6,977 nucleotides of DNA from NCBI GenBank assembly GCA_025449515.1, contig JANWJI010000049.1, positions 1-6,977 of the forward strand. Reading direction: 5' to 3'. Numbering within the stretch: the first letter of the stretch is position 1; every line of letters begins with the position of its first letter. The translations under genes and the position numbers were made by a program. This document shows positions 1 through 6,653 of the stretch, piece after piece. A model generated the notes under the pieces. It had not been told where the DNA came from and made no database searches. It saw nothing but the letters and a program-made list of their open reading frames with translations. Source of the stretch: Nitrososphaeraceae archaeon (GTDB lineage: Archaea > Thermoproteota > Nitrososphaeria > Nitrososphaerales > Nitrososphaeraceae).

Positions 1-1893
1 GCTATCGCAAAAAAGTACAAGGCTGAAAATGCAGGTAACAGTGTGTGCATACTAGAGCGAGGTCAATGGTGGATTAGTGATGAGATCGCTGCTTCAGATT
101 CGTATCGAACATTTCTAGTTAATAACAATATGCCATTTGGCACCTGGGCTTATCCAAATGACATCAGAGGTATGATGGCTGCCATCGGTAATTCTAGATT
201 CATCAATAGAATTCAAGGATTATATGATTTTAAACAGTTACGAAATGTCAATATAATAGCTGGAAGTGGTATAGGAGGTGGTTCGTTAGTGTATTTTAAT
301 GTAACCGAAAAACCCGCACCTACGGTCTATCAGAATTGGCCCACCGAATCCGATGGCAATATTTCTTTAAACGAGTTTTACCCTCTAGCAGAAAAATTAA
401 TTGGAGTTAATCCTATCTCAACTACTACCGGATTAGGAGATCAACCCTTGCCAAAAGTCACCGTATTTCAAGATGCGGCTAAGCAAATAGGTGACAACAA
501 GATCATGAACATAACTGATTTGAACGCAAGATTATCAATATCAGATATTTCTAGAGGCGTTTTTAATCCTTCCACTGGACATCCTAATCAACAAGAGATT
601 GTAAAATATAGCAATCCTCTAGAAACAAATATTTGTGAGCGGCATGGGAGATGCGGACTTGGTTGTATAGCTGACGCAAGACATACTTTAAATAAAGAGA
701 TCTTTAATGCTATAGACAATCTAAAATTACCAATAGATGTACATCCTTTGTGCGAGGTAGTAGAAATAGAAGAATTGCCGCCTGGACAAGAGCACAAATA
801 TGCTATAAGATTCATTGATTATAGAGATGCTATTGATGATGCTGATTTCTCAAACACTCGGGAATTAAGTGAAGAGGACACAGGAAGACTAACAAAAATA
901 ATAAAAACAAATAGGGTAGTGCTTGCCGCGGGCACTTTAGGTTCAGTCGAACTTTTACTAAAATCAAAGAAATTGGAACTTAGTCACATGCTAGGAAAAG
1001 GATTCTCTACAAATGGAGATTTATTTGGAATAGTAAATCCAACAAAATACAATGTTGATGCCAGCAAGGGTCCGACTATAACGTCCATCGCTAGGTTCAA
1101 AGATGATAATGGCGAATTTGCTTTCTCAATAGAAGATGTTGGAATTCCGCAGATGTTTGCGGAAGTGTTTGATACCATATTTGATAAATTGAGAAAACTA
1201 AAGGGTGATATACCATCAGCTCCATTTATTCCAAGTAAATCTTTCCTTACACTATTTTCGGAAATGTTTCTCAATAACATTGACATAAATGATCCACATA
1301 TGCAAAATCTTTTAACTGCTTTGACACATGATATTAATAATATTGCGATATTGTCCAATTTAAGTAATCTCTATTCTAGTTTCTTGCACATTTTTTCAAA
1401 TAAAATAAACTCAACGCCTGAAGAACGTGTTTCAAACGTGCTAATATTATTTGGTATGGGCAGAGACATAAATACCACAGCTAAACTAATTCTAGGAAAT
1501 AAAAATAATATTGCGCTAGATAGTGACTACAATCTAGATCAGCCTGCATATGATATGATGTTGAATGGCATGAAGATGTTTGCTCATAAAATAGGCAAAG
1601 AAGCACTTGATAGCCTTATTATTCCCTTATGGGATATTAAATCCAGAAGACAAATCACAGCTCATCCGGTAGGTGGATGTTCAATGGGTCAGGACGTCTC
1701 TAATGGAGTGGTTGACAGCTTTGGAAGAGTATTCAGAGGAAAAACTGGAAATCAAGTTTATGACAACTTATATGTTGCTGACGGATCTATAATACCGACT
1801 TCATTGGGTATCAATCCTTCGCTAACAATAACTGCTTTAGCATACAGAATAGCATTCTATATTGTAGATAGGAACAAAGAGTATCTTCCATAA
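1..1893 (+). CDS. GMC-family FAD-dependent oxidoreductase (cholesterol-oxidase-like), 5' end outside window
   Basis: The reading frame is open from base 1 and ends at TAA 1891-1893, giving 630 visible residues. The GTG at 43 is not the real start: it lies inside the FAD-binding Rossmann fold, just before LERGQWW (Glu 19 of the visible part, the usual FAD-ribose ligand), and the GxGxxG loop must lie upstream of the window. Visible motifs in order are the GMC flavin motif AGSGIGGGSLVYFNV (87-101), CERHGRCGLGC (212-222), LAAGTLGSVELL, STNGDLFG, GMGRD, HPVGGCSMG (His 555) and GINPSLTITAL (Asn 605). The His and Asn match the catalytic pair of GMC enzymes such as cholesterol oxidase. The family oxidises alcohols, sterols or sugars using FAD; the substrate here is unknown. 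It is a paralogue of the convergent gene at 2301-4784. It has a longer loop before GMGRD (about 98 versus 67 residues) and a shorter one before the Cys motif. Family assignment is firm, substrate is not. Confidence 0.93.
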   Translation, partial: AIAKKYKAENAGNSVCILERGQWWISDEIAASDSYRTFLVNNNMPFGTWAYPNDIRGMMAAIGNSRFINRIQGLYDFKQLRNVNIIAGSGIGGGSLVYFNVTEKPAPTVYQNWPTESDGNISLNEFYPLAEKLIGVNPISTTTGLGDQPLPKVTVFQDAAKQIGDNKIMNITDLNARLSISDISRGVFNPSTGHPNQQEIVKYSNPLETNICERHGRCGLGCIADARHTLNKEIFNAIDNLKLPIDVHPLCEVVEIEELPPGQEHKYAIRFIDYRDAIDDADFSNTRELSEEDTGRLTKIIKTNRVVLAAGTLGSVELLLKSKKLELSHMLGKGFSTNGDLFGIVNPTKYNVDASKGPTITSIARFKDDNGEFAFSIEDVGIPQMFAEVFDTIFDKLRKLKGDIPSAPFIPSKSFLTLFSEMFLNNIDINDPHMQNLLTALTHDINNIAILSNLSNLYSSFLHIFSNKINSTPEERVSNVLILFGMGRDINTTAKLILGNKNNIALDSDYNLDQPAYDMMLNGMKMFAHKIGKEALDSLIIPLWDIKSRRQITAHPVGGCSMGQDVSNGVVDSFGRVFRGKTGNQVYDNLYVADGSIIPTSLGINPSLTITALAYRIAFYIVDRNKEYLP

Positions 1894-1989
1894 AAAAATA
1901 ATATGAAAGACTACAAATTCGTACCCTCTGTATCTTCTAGTTATCGGAAATTTAAAAACGATTCGAAATAATTAGCCGAAATTGTGGTG

Positions 1990-2008
1990 TTTAATTATTT
2001 TCTATTTT
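1990..2008 (+). terminator. possible T-rich transcription stop after the left oxidoreductase gene
   Basis: A pyrimidine-rich stretch, 15 T in 19 bases with no G, lies about 97 bases after the stop codon at 1893. Archaeal RNA polymerase can stop at T-rich tracts without a hairpin, so the position fits. The T runs are broken by A and C, and such stretches are common in AT-rich spacers, so support is weak. Confidence 0.3.
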
Positions 2009-2114
2009 ACTAAAGTCAAAGATAGAGAAGAGAATCCCATTTGAGTTATGTCAAGTTCTACTCAAAACGAAACGCAGGCAGAAACTATTATCCTCATTTC
2101 CATGTTCAATACTC

Positions 2115-2151
2115 AAAAAGCTAGGGCCAAAAATCAACGGGGTTTTTGTCC
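2115..2151 (-). terminator. hairpin with flanking T5 tracts, possible terminator of the right oxidoreductase gene
   Basis: The bases GGCCAAAAA (2125-2133) and TTTTTGTCC (2143-2151) pair over 9 positions with one mismatch, around a 9-base loop. Read on the minus strand, the second arm ends in a T5 run followed by another T5 at 2119-2115. The element lies 150-185 bases past the minus-strand stop codon. T-tracts matter more than hairpins in archaeal termination, so the call is tentative; the hairpin could also be chance. Confidence 0.3.
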
Positions 2152-2300
2152 ATTGTGAGCACCACTTTCCTATCATAAAGTCATTTTTAACAATCTTTAC
2201 TTCGTCATGCCAAATTAGGAAATGTCAATATGTATATGGTACGCGAATGACAGTTAAACTTTATGCAAGAACCAGATATACTTTGTCTTCTAATCTGCTT

Positions 2301-4784
2301 CTACCTTGGAAAATACATTATTTTGGGTCCAACTGCTACCGATTCTATAGGAAGATTAGCGGAGCCTACGATTTTTTCTGCGATTCTAAATACGATAGCC
2401 GCAATTGTCAATGTTGAATTAATTCCCACTGAGGTTGGTACTATTCCTCCATCAGCTATGTAAAAATCTGGGTATACCTCTGTTAAAGTAGCTCCATTAC
2501 CTTTGTATACCCTTCCAAAGCTGTCAACCACTCCGTGATCTCTGTCTTTTCCCATTGAACAACCGCCCAGATTATGAAGCACGATGGTGGAACTACCATT
2601 AATGTCCGCCGGATCCCAAAGTGGAGTAGAGAAGCTAGATGTACCGTCTTTTCCTATCTGTCTTGCAATACGCTCCATGGAATTTCTCATTCTAGTAAAC
2701 AGGGGAACAAGATTATCTAGATCAAAATCTACATCTAATACATTTAATGCATTCATATCCCGATTTGGATTATTTTTCCATGAATCTTGAAGTTTAATTG
2801 TACCGTCAGAGGAATCTGTACCCATACCAGAAAGTAATAATAGATTGCTGAGATCTTGTTCAGAGATTTGTACGGAAAGACTGGTATTTGAAATAGGAAT
2901 AGGCAATGGATTCTGCGTTATCATACTTATAATCGGTTGAACTGATCCTAATCCTGCAAAACCTAATAGTTGTTTTAGTAAAGAGCCTTGTGTTAACAAT
3001 CGAGAAATTCCTGAAAACATCTTGGGTATGCTGCTATCTTCAATTGTATAAATAAAGTTAGAACCTTCATTGAATTTAATTGCACAAGTAATTATGGGGC
3101 CTCTCGTGGCATGTATATCTGTCTTGGTCGGGTGTATAACACCTAGCAAATCACCATTAGTTGAATAACCGCTACCAATCATTTTGCTAAGGTTCAGTCT
3201 TTGACCAGTATTACGCGTGCTGTTTAGAGATTTGAACAAAATTTCAATAGTTCCTAGCGCTCCAGCGGCTAGGATGAGTTTTTTACACTCGATTACCTTA
3301 TTCCTGCCATCATCTACCAATCTAAATAATTTTAGGTCGAGTTTGATTGATTGTGATCCAGTATTCCACGTGAAACTTGTTTGCTTCCAATCTCTAGCAC
3401 CATAATCTCTATAATAGACTCCATAGTTATATGGACTTCCTGGATTTGTTAAAGGCTCTATATCATAGACTTCAGCTAAAGCACGAACATCAAAATGCTT
3501 CTTTTTTGTCTGATTGTCTAGATAGTCGAATATTTTCTTGTTGATTGTATGGCGTGCGCCAGGGATACAGCCTAGATTGCATCTTCCTTGACGTTCACAT
3601 GTATTCGGCTCTGCAAGATATTTTCGAAACATAATAGCTAATTTCTCTTGTGTCTGAGGGTTTGTTTGAATTGAGGCCAAAGTCGATGGAAATGAATCCC
3701 ATTTCATGAATATTGATCTCTCATCTTTTCTGTAAGGAATATCAGTTATTGCAAGATCTGCAGCATAGATATCTTCGACAAAAGGATCTTGGTCAGGATC
3801 GGCAGCGTCAAAAATAGATTTGTTCTTCACTATTGTGGGAGTCTGATTTTTTATCACCTTTGCTGCATCTTCAAAGACCTTGGTTTTTGGAAGCTTAACT
3901 GTACTAAGAGCAGTATTAGTTGAAATTTTATTAACTCCCAGAAAACCCCTTGCCATGTCAAAATATTTAGCCAAGTTAGCATAATTGATTTCTAGATTTA
4001 ATCTTGTGTCCCAGGCATTTACTACGTCGCTATCTGGTTCTTCAAGAACATTGGAATATACTAATGAACCTCCACCCACTCCACTACCTGCGATAGTTTG
4101 GACTTTCTTAGATATCCTAAAATCGTATAATCCACGCCTATCAACTACACGAAACGAATTCAAAAATTGGTTTAATCCACTGATATCGTCAGGATATGGC
4201 CATGTTCGGTAATGGATATCATTCGATTCCAGATACTCCCTTAATCCCTTATCAGGATTGGTTTTCTTCTGAAATTCATTAGAGCTAGGACTTGACGGCA
4301 GTTCATGGCTTACCCACCATTGTCCTCTTTCTAATACTACAACCATTCGCTTATCAGAATCAGGTAGACTTTGATCTTCAGCTGCATATTGATTTACAAG
4401 AGATAATGATAAGATTGTACCTCCGAAGCCAGAACCTACAACTAAAGCCTCACATTGATTCTTTTCATTCGAATTATCGTACGGTATAAAAGGTGTACTT
4501 ATAACTGCCGTTTCGTGAATGAGATTTCCATCTGGATCAAAAACCTTTGCGTATAGATCGGGTTCGTTAAGAACAGATTCCCAAAATTCGTCGGGTTTTT
4601 TAAAATCATTTTTTGAGAAATCTATCCTAAATGTTCCGTCATCGAGTGTTACTGCACTACCTAAAGGATCGTCTCCAAAAATATCAAAGGGGGGATCTTT
4701 GTCATAGATTTTTATTGTGTAATTTGAAAGTGGTGCATTAGTAGTGCTTGTATCAGTCAGTGTTCCCTTTAATGTAAATGACAT
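2301..4784 (-). CDS. transthyretin-like domain fused to GMC FAD-dependent oxidoreductase
   Basis: This is a complete 827-residue protein counted from the ATG at 4784. An in-frame ATG at 4790 would add two residues, but the TATA element at 4807-4814 centres about 26 bases before 4784, which suits a leaderless start there. Residues ~2-95 look like a transthyretin-like (prealbumin-like) beta sandwich: GTLTD, IKIYDKD, DDPLGSAVTLDDGTFRI and EPDLYAKVFD. An FAD Rossmann fold follows with VVGSGFGG (115-122) and VVLERGQWW (Glu 152). Next come AGSGVGGGSLVYSNV (232-246), the three-cysteine motif CERQGRCNLGC (Cys 396, 402, 406), LAAGALGTIEIL, STNGDLLG, a possible active-site Glu in IED (Glu 582), HNLGGCSMG (His 737) and GINSTLTIAA (Asn 789). 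There is no signal peptide or membrane segment, so it is probably cytoplasmic. It should oxidise an alcohol-bearing substrate with FAD, passing electrons to oxygen or an acceptor; neither is known. Odd points are the fused N-terminal domain and loss of the usual prolines after the catalytic His (HN) and Asn (NS). Confidence 0.95.
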   Translation of the reverse strand: MSFTLKGTLTDTSTTNAPLSNYTIKIYDKDPPFDIFGDDPLGSAVTLDDGTFRIDFSKNDFKKPDEFWESVLNEPDLYAKVFDPDGNLIHETAVISTPFIPYDNSNEKNQCEALVVGSGFGGTILSLSLVNQYAAEDQSLPDSDKRMVVVLERGQWWVSHELPSSPSSNEFQKKTNPDKGLREYLESNDIHYRTWPYPDDISGLNQFLNSFRVVDRRGLYDFRISKKVQTIAGSGVGGGSLVYSNVLEEPDSDVVNAWDTRLNLEINYANLAKYFDMARGFLGVNKISTNTALSTVKLPKTKVFEDAAKVIKNQTPTIVKNKSIFDAADPDQDPFVEDIYAADLAITDIPYRKDERSIFMKWDSFPSTLASIQTNPQTQEKLAIMFRKYLAEPNTCERQGRCNLGCIPGARHTINKKIFDYLDNQTKKKHFDVRALAEVYDIEPLTNPGSPYNYGVYYRDYGARDWKQTSFTWNTGSQSIKLDLKLFRLVDDGRNKVIECKKLILAAGALGTIEILFKSLNSTRNTGQRLNLSKMIGSGYSTNGDLLGVIHPTKTDIHATRGPIITCAIKFNEGSNFIYTIEDSSIPKMFSGISRLLTQGSLLKQLLGFAGLGSVQPIISMITQNPLPIPISNTSLSVQISEQDLSNLLLLSGMGTDSSDGTIKLQDSWKNNPNRDMNALNVLDVDFDLDNLVPLFTRMRNSMERIARQIGKDGTSSFSTPLWDPADINGSSTIVLHNLGGCSMGKDRDHGVVDSFGRVYKGNGATLTEVYPDFYIADGGIVPTSVGINSTLTIAAIVFRIAEKIVGSANLPIESVAVGPKIMYFPR

Positions 4785-4806
4785 TAGCATTGACGATTCA
4801 AGTTAG

Positions 4807-4822
4807 TATAAAAACTTATTGT
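4807..4822 (-). promoter_or_regulatory. archaeal TATA box with purine-rich BRE for the transthyretin-GMC gene
   Basis: On the minus strand the sequence reads ACAATAAG followed by TTTTTATA (4814 to 4807). This resembles a purine-rich BRE directly upstream of an archaeal TATA box. The TATA centre is about 26 bases from the ATG at 4784 and only about 20 from the ATG at 4790. Transcription would therefore start at or next to the inner ATG, giving a leaderless mRNA. Placement is seen in the sequence; activity is inferred. Confidence 0.6.
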
Positions 4823-4888
4823 CTTTTCTTCATGCCTTGTTCACCTAACGATAAACCTATAGCTTGAAGATGTCTTATTCAGTCTGTG

Positions 4889-4896
4889 TTTACTAA
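4889..4896 (+). promoter_or_regulatory. weak TATA-like element for the small divergent gene
   Basis: TTTACTAA centres about 26 bases before the GTG start at 4918, the spacing expected of an archaeal promoter with a leaderless transcript. The match to a TATA consensus is poor and no clear BRE precedes it. A longer transcript starting from the TATAAAAA at 4807-4814 read on the plus strand is an alternative. Confidence 0.25.
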
Positions 4897-4917
4897 TTAT
4901 CAACTAGGCAATTAGAA

Positions 4918-5307
4918 GTGATTGATAGCTTTTTCAAGGGAGATTCTGATAAGGAACAATACGCATTTGAAGCGTTTGGTCAAGGGATACTTTATGACGA
5001 TAGAAGAGGGCCAGGTCAAAAATTACATAAAATGGACGGAGATCCTCCTGAACCACTTGTGGGTTACGTACGTTGGCATGCTTTTAGTCGCGCTGCGATA
5101 TTACTGGGAGAGGAAGCTACTAGATGGCTTCGTATGGATAGAGTAATTGGACTTGCTTGGGATATACAGTTACAATCAAAAATTGTAGAAGATAATCCTA
5201 ACAATCCCGGACTATCACCAGACAAGATCATTCAGCTACGGAAAATGTGGCTGTCTAAGGAGATTGACGAATTAGATGACGCTTTTGATCGAGGCTTTCA
5301 GACATAG
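4918..5307 (+). CDS. uncharacterised 129-residue soluble protein
   Basis: The frame runs from GTG 4918 to TAG 5305-5307. An in-frame stop at 4894-4896 and the lack of any other start codon in between fix GTG as the only usual start. A partial AGG lies at 4906-4908, but no convincing ribosome site is present. I do not recognise the family. The protein is hydrophilic, with no signal peptide or membrane helix. It has a glycine- and charge-rich N-terminal third (FGQGILYDDRRGPG), a proline stretch (DPPEP, 42-46), a probable helical core with four tryptophans (W53, W70, W81, W111) and a charged C-terminal helix (SKEIDELDDAFDRGF). The amino acid mix and the absence of low-complexity runs support a real gene rather than a chance frame. 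It is transcribed away from the transthyretin-GMC gene across a 133-base spacer, so shared regulation is possible, but a functional link is unproven. A start lost to decay upstream cannot be excluded. Confidence 0.7.
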   Translation: MIDSFFKGDSDKEQYAFEAFGQGILYDDRRGPGQKLHKMDGDPPEPLVGYVRWHAFSRAAILLGEEATRWLRMDRVIGLAWDIQLQSKIVEDNPNNPGLSPDKIIQLRKMWLSKEIDELDDAFDRGFQT

Positions 5308-6363
5308 TACAGTATAAACAGTTACTAGACATAGGCATAGTTTGTTACCAAAACAAGTGCTAAATTAACCTTGAAGTTAAGTTGGAATTTAAACATCGCT
5401 AAATGGCTAAACCAAGGATTTTAGAATATGCCTTCAATTATATATGTGATAAACAGCGATGACCGATTTGTAATAGCTTTGAATTTATTAAACAACAAAT
5501 GCATCGATTGAGCTGCGGTCAGCTCTACTAATTTTAGAAAAATCTGTCGGCATATGACTAAATTCATCGGCTGGCTCAAGCAACTCAATAATGAAAACAT
5601 GCACGACTGAACACAAGAATTTGTACATTACCAGCCGTTACGCTTTCGTACATTGAATATATGTTCATATATCTTGTATTAACAAGGCTTGTTATAGGGA
5701 TTTTTATCCTTAATGCCTATATCATGAATGTTCTTGAGTAAATAGATGAGCGTTTAGGAGTATTGTTTATGGCATAAAAATGCAATATATCTAGATACAA
5801 AAAATATATGCATATAAAATTCCATAGTCTAGGCCCAAAAGATTGTAACAAACCCCAAACAGCTCAAAAAGATACAAGCATAAATCTAATTTAAGATTAT
5901 TTGTTGGTCAATATTGATATATGCATCATGAACAGACTTGCACATCCAAAGGCTCAGTTCCGTTCCAGACTTTCCGAAACCTAGGACGATAAATACATCC
6001 TCTCAGCACAAATAGCCTCATAGCTCTTAATTGCAAATATCAAGTTGCCTTGTGAAACAGTCAATATCTCAAGTGGCAATTGTCCATAGCATTTTCGACC
6101 AAATGGAAATTACCCAAATAAAGTCAAAGCATTTGATTGGTACTAGCAGTCCAACTGTCAATAAAGCTGAAGGTGAGGATGAAGGTGAAGCACTCCTATC
6201 ATTTTTCATCTCTATCGAATCATCCAAATCTAAGAGTATAGAACACTTGTGAATGATCTATCTGCAAATAAATCATTAAATTATACAATAAACATTAGTA
6301 ATAGTTTAATCTACTCATAAATTTTTGGTGCACAAATCTTATTTCATCGGAAAGCATATTTAA
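5308..6363. other. gene-poor stretch with scattered palindromes and possible gene debris
   Basis: About 1.05 kb has no convincing intact gene on either strand. A frame at 5428-5610 reads 27 codons (MPSIIYVINSDDRFVIALNL...), hits TGA 5509-5511, then continues 32 codons to TGA 5608-5610, and could be decayed coding sequence. A short hydrophobic frame ends near 5741. A TTG-started 73-codon frame at 6031-6252 has no promoter or ribosome site and serine/lysine-rich low-quality content, so it was not called. Several short palindromes lie at 5657-5917. No tRNA, insertion-sequence ends or CRISPR-type repeats were seen. Confidence 0.55.
5657..5694. repeat. two adjacent inverted repeats, operator-like
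   Basis: ATATATG-TT-CATATAT (5657-5672) and TAACAAG-G-CTTGTTA (5680-5694) are both perfect inverted repeats, with a centre-to-centre distance of about 22-23 bases, close to two helical turns. The size and spacing resemble dimeric regulator sites. No intact gene lies downstream, so any role is unknown, and the first is simple AT-rich sequence that can arise by chance. Confidence 0.35.
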
Positions 6364-6617
6364 GGTCTTAGTAGGCCGATTATTCAGAATAGTGAGAACG
6401 TTTATCTCAAGATACTTGCGAAGGATGGCTTCAGAAAAGGCCGAATTATTCCGAAAAAGAGTCTATTTGATATTCCTCACTATTCATCAATTAGAGACAG
6501 GCGTAGACAAAGGTGGATGAATTGGAGGAATTGAATCAGTCACTGAAAGAGCGTGATAAAGTAAAAGATGATGCTATTGCTCCACTTTCGACTTGTGTCT
6601 TATCAGCAAAATTATAA
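6364..6617 (+). pseudogene. frameshifted remnant of a small basic/coiled-coil protein gene
   Basis: Two protein-like segments lie in different frames. Frame one opens after TAA 6361-6363 and includes VYLKILAKDGFRKGRIIPKK followed by SLFDIPHYSSIRDRRRQR; it stops at TGA 6532-6534 and has no in-frame ATG, GTG or TTG before the protein-like part. The second frame, open after TAG 6504-6506, reads DELEELNQSLKERDKVKDD then AIAPLSTCVLSAKL, stopping at TAA 6615-6617. It resumes for 11 codons (EIERRQTLTFF) to TAG 6651-6653. Joined near 6510-6516 by a one-base change, they give one plausible protein of about 80 residues: a basic N-terminal half and a charged coiled-coil-like C-terminal half. Missing start, frameshift and late stop all suggest decay. 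I recognise no named family. An overlapping frame (6425-6520, MASEKAELF...) is a competing reading. Confidence 0.45.
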
Positions 6618-6644
6618 GAGATTGAAAGAAGGCAAACGTTAACA

Positions 6645-6651
6645 TTTTTTT
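6645..6651 (+). terminator. T7 run after the broken small gene
   Basis: Seven consecutive T follow the broken small gene, 28 bases after its TAA at 6615-6617. A T-run of this length is a plausible archaeal stop signal and fits the end of a former transcription unit. No hairpin precedes it. Confidence 0.3.
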
Positions 6652-6653
6652 AG

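Larger units (their letters stand above)
1894..2300. other. convergent intergenic spacer between the two oxidoreductase genes
   Basis: This 407-base spacer separates two stop codons facing each other. It contains the T-rich stretch at 1990-2008, the hairpin at 2125-2151, and an ATG-started 36-codon ORF at 2048-2158 (begins MSSSTQNETQ) with no visible ribosome site or well-placed TATA box. No RNA gene or longer coding frame is visible. An open frame from 2263 runs antisense into the end of the right-hand gene and is a shadow. Confidence 0.6.

Noticed and set aside
43..45. GTG as start codon of the left oxidoreductase gene
   Set aside because: The frame is open to base 1 and the codon sits inside the FAD-binding fold. 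A start here would remove the essential GxGxxG strand-loop that the paralogue has just upstream.
2263..2463. 66-codon plus-strand ORF
   Set aside because: It lies mostly antisense to the well-supported C-terminal GMC domain coded on the other strand.
4922..5146. 74-codon plus-strand ORF overlapping the small divergent gene
   Set aside because: It is a shadow in another frame of the longer, better composed 129-residue frame at 4918-5307.
6031..6252. 73-codon ORF starting with TTG
   Set aside because: It has a rare start codon, no ribosome site or TATA element, low-complexity Ser/Lys/Glu content and no recognisable domain. A short repeated GAAGGTGA accounts for its acidic patch.
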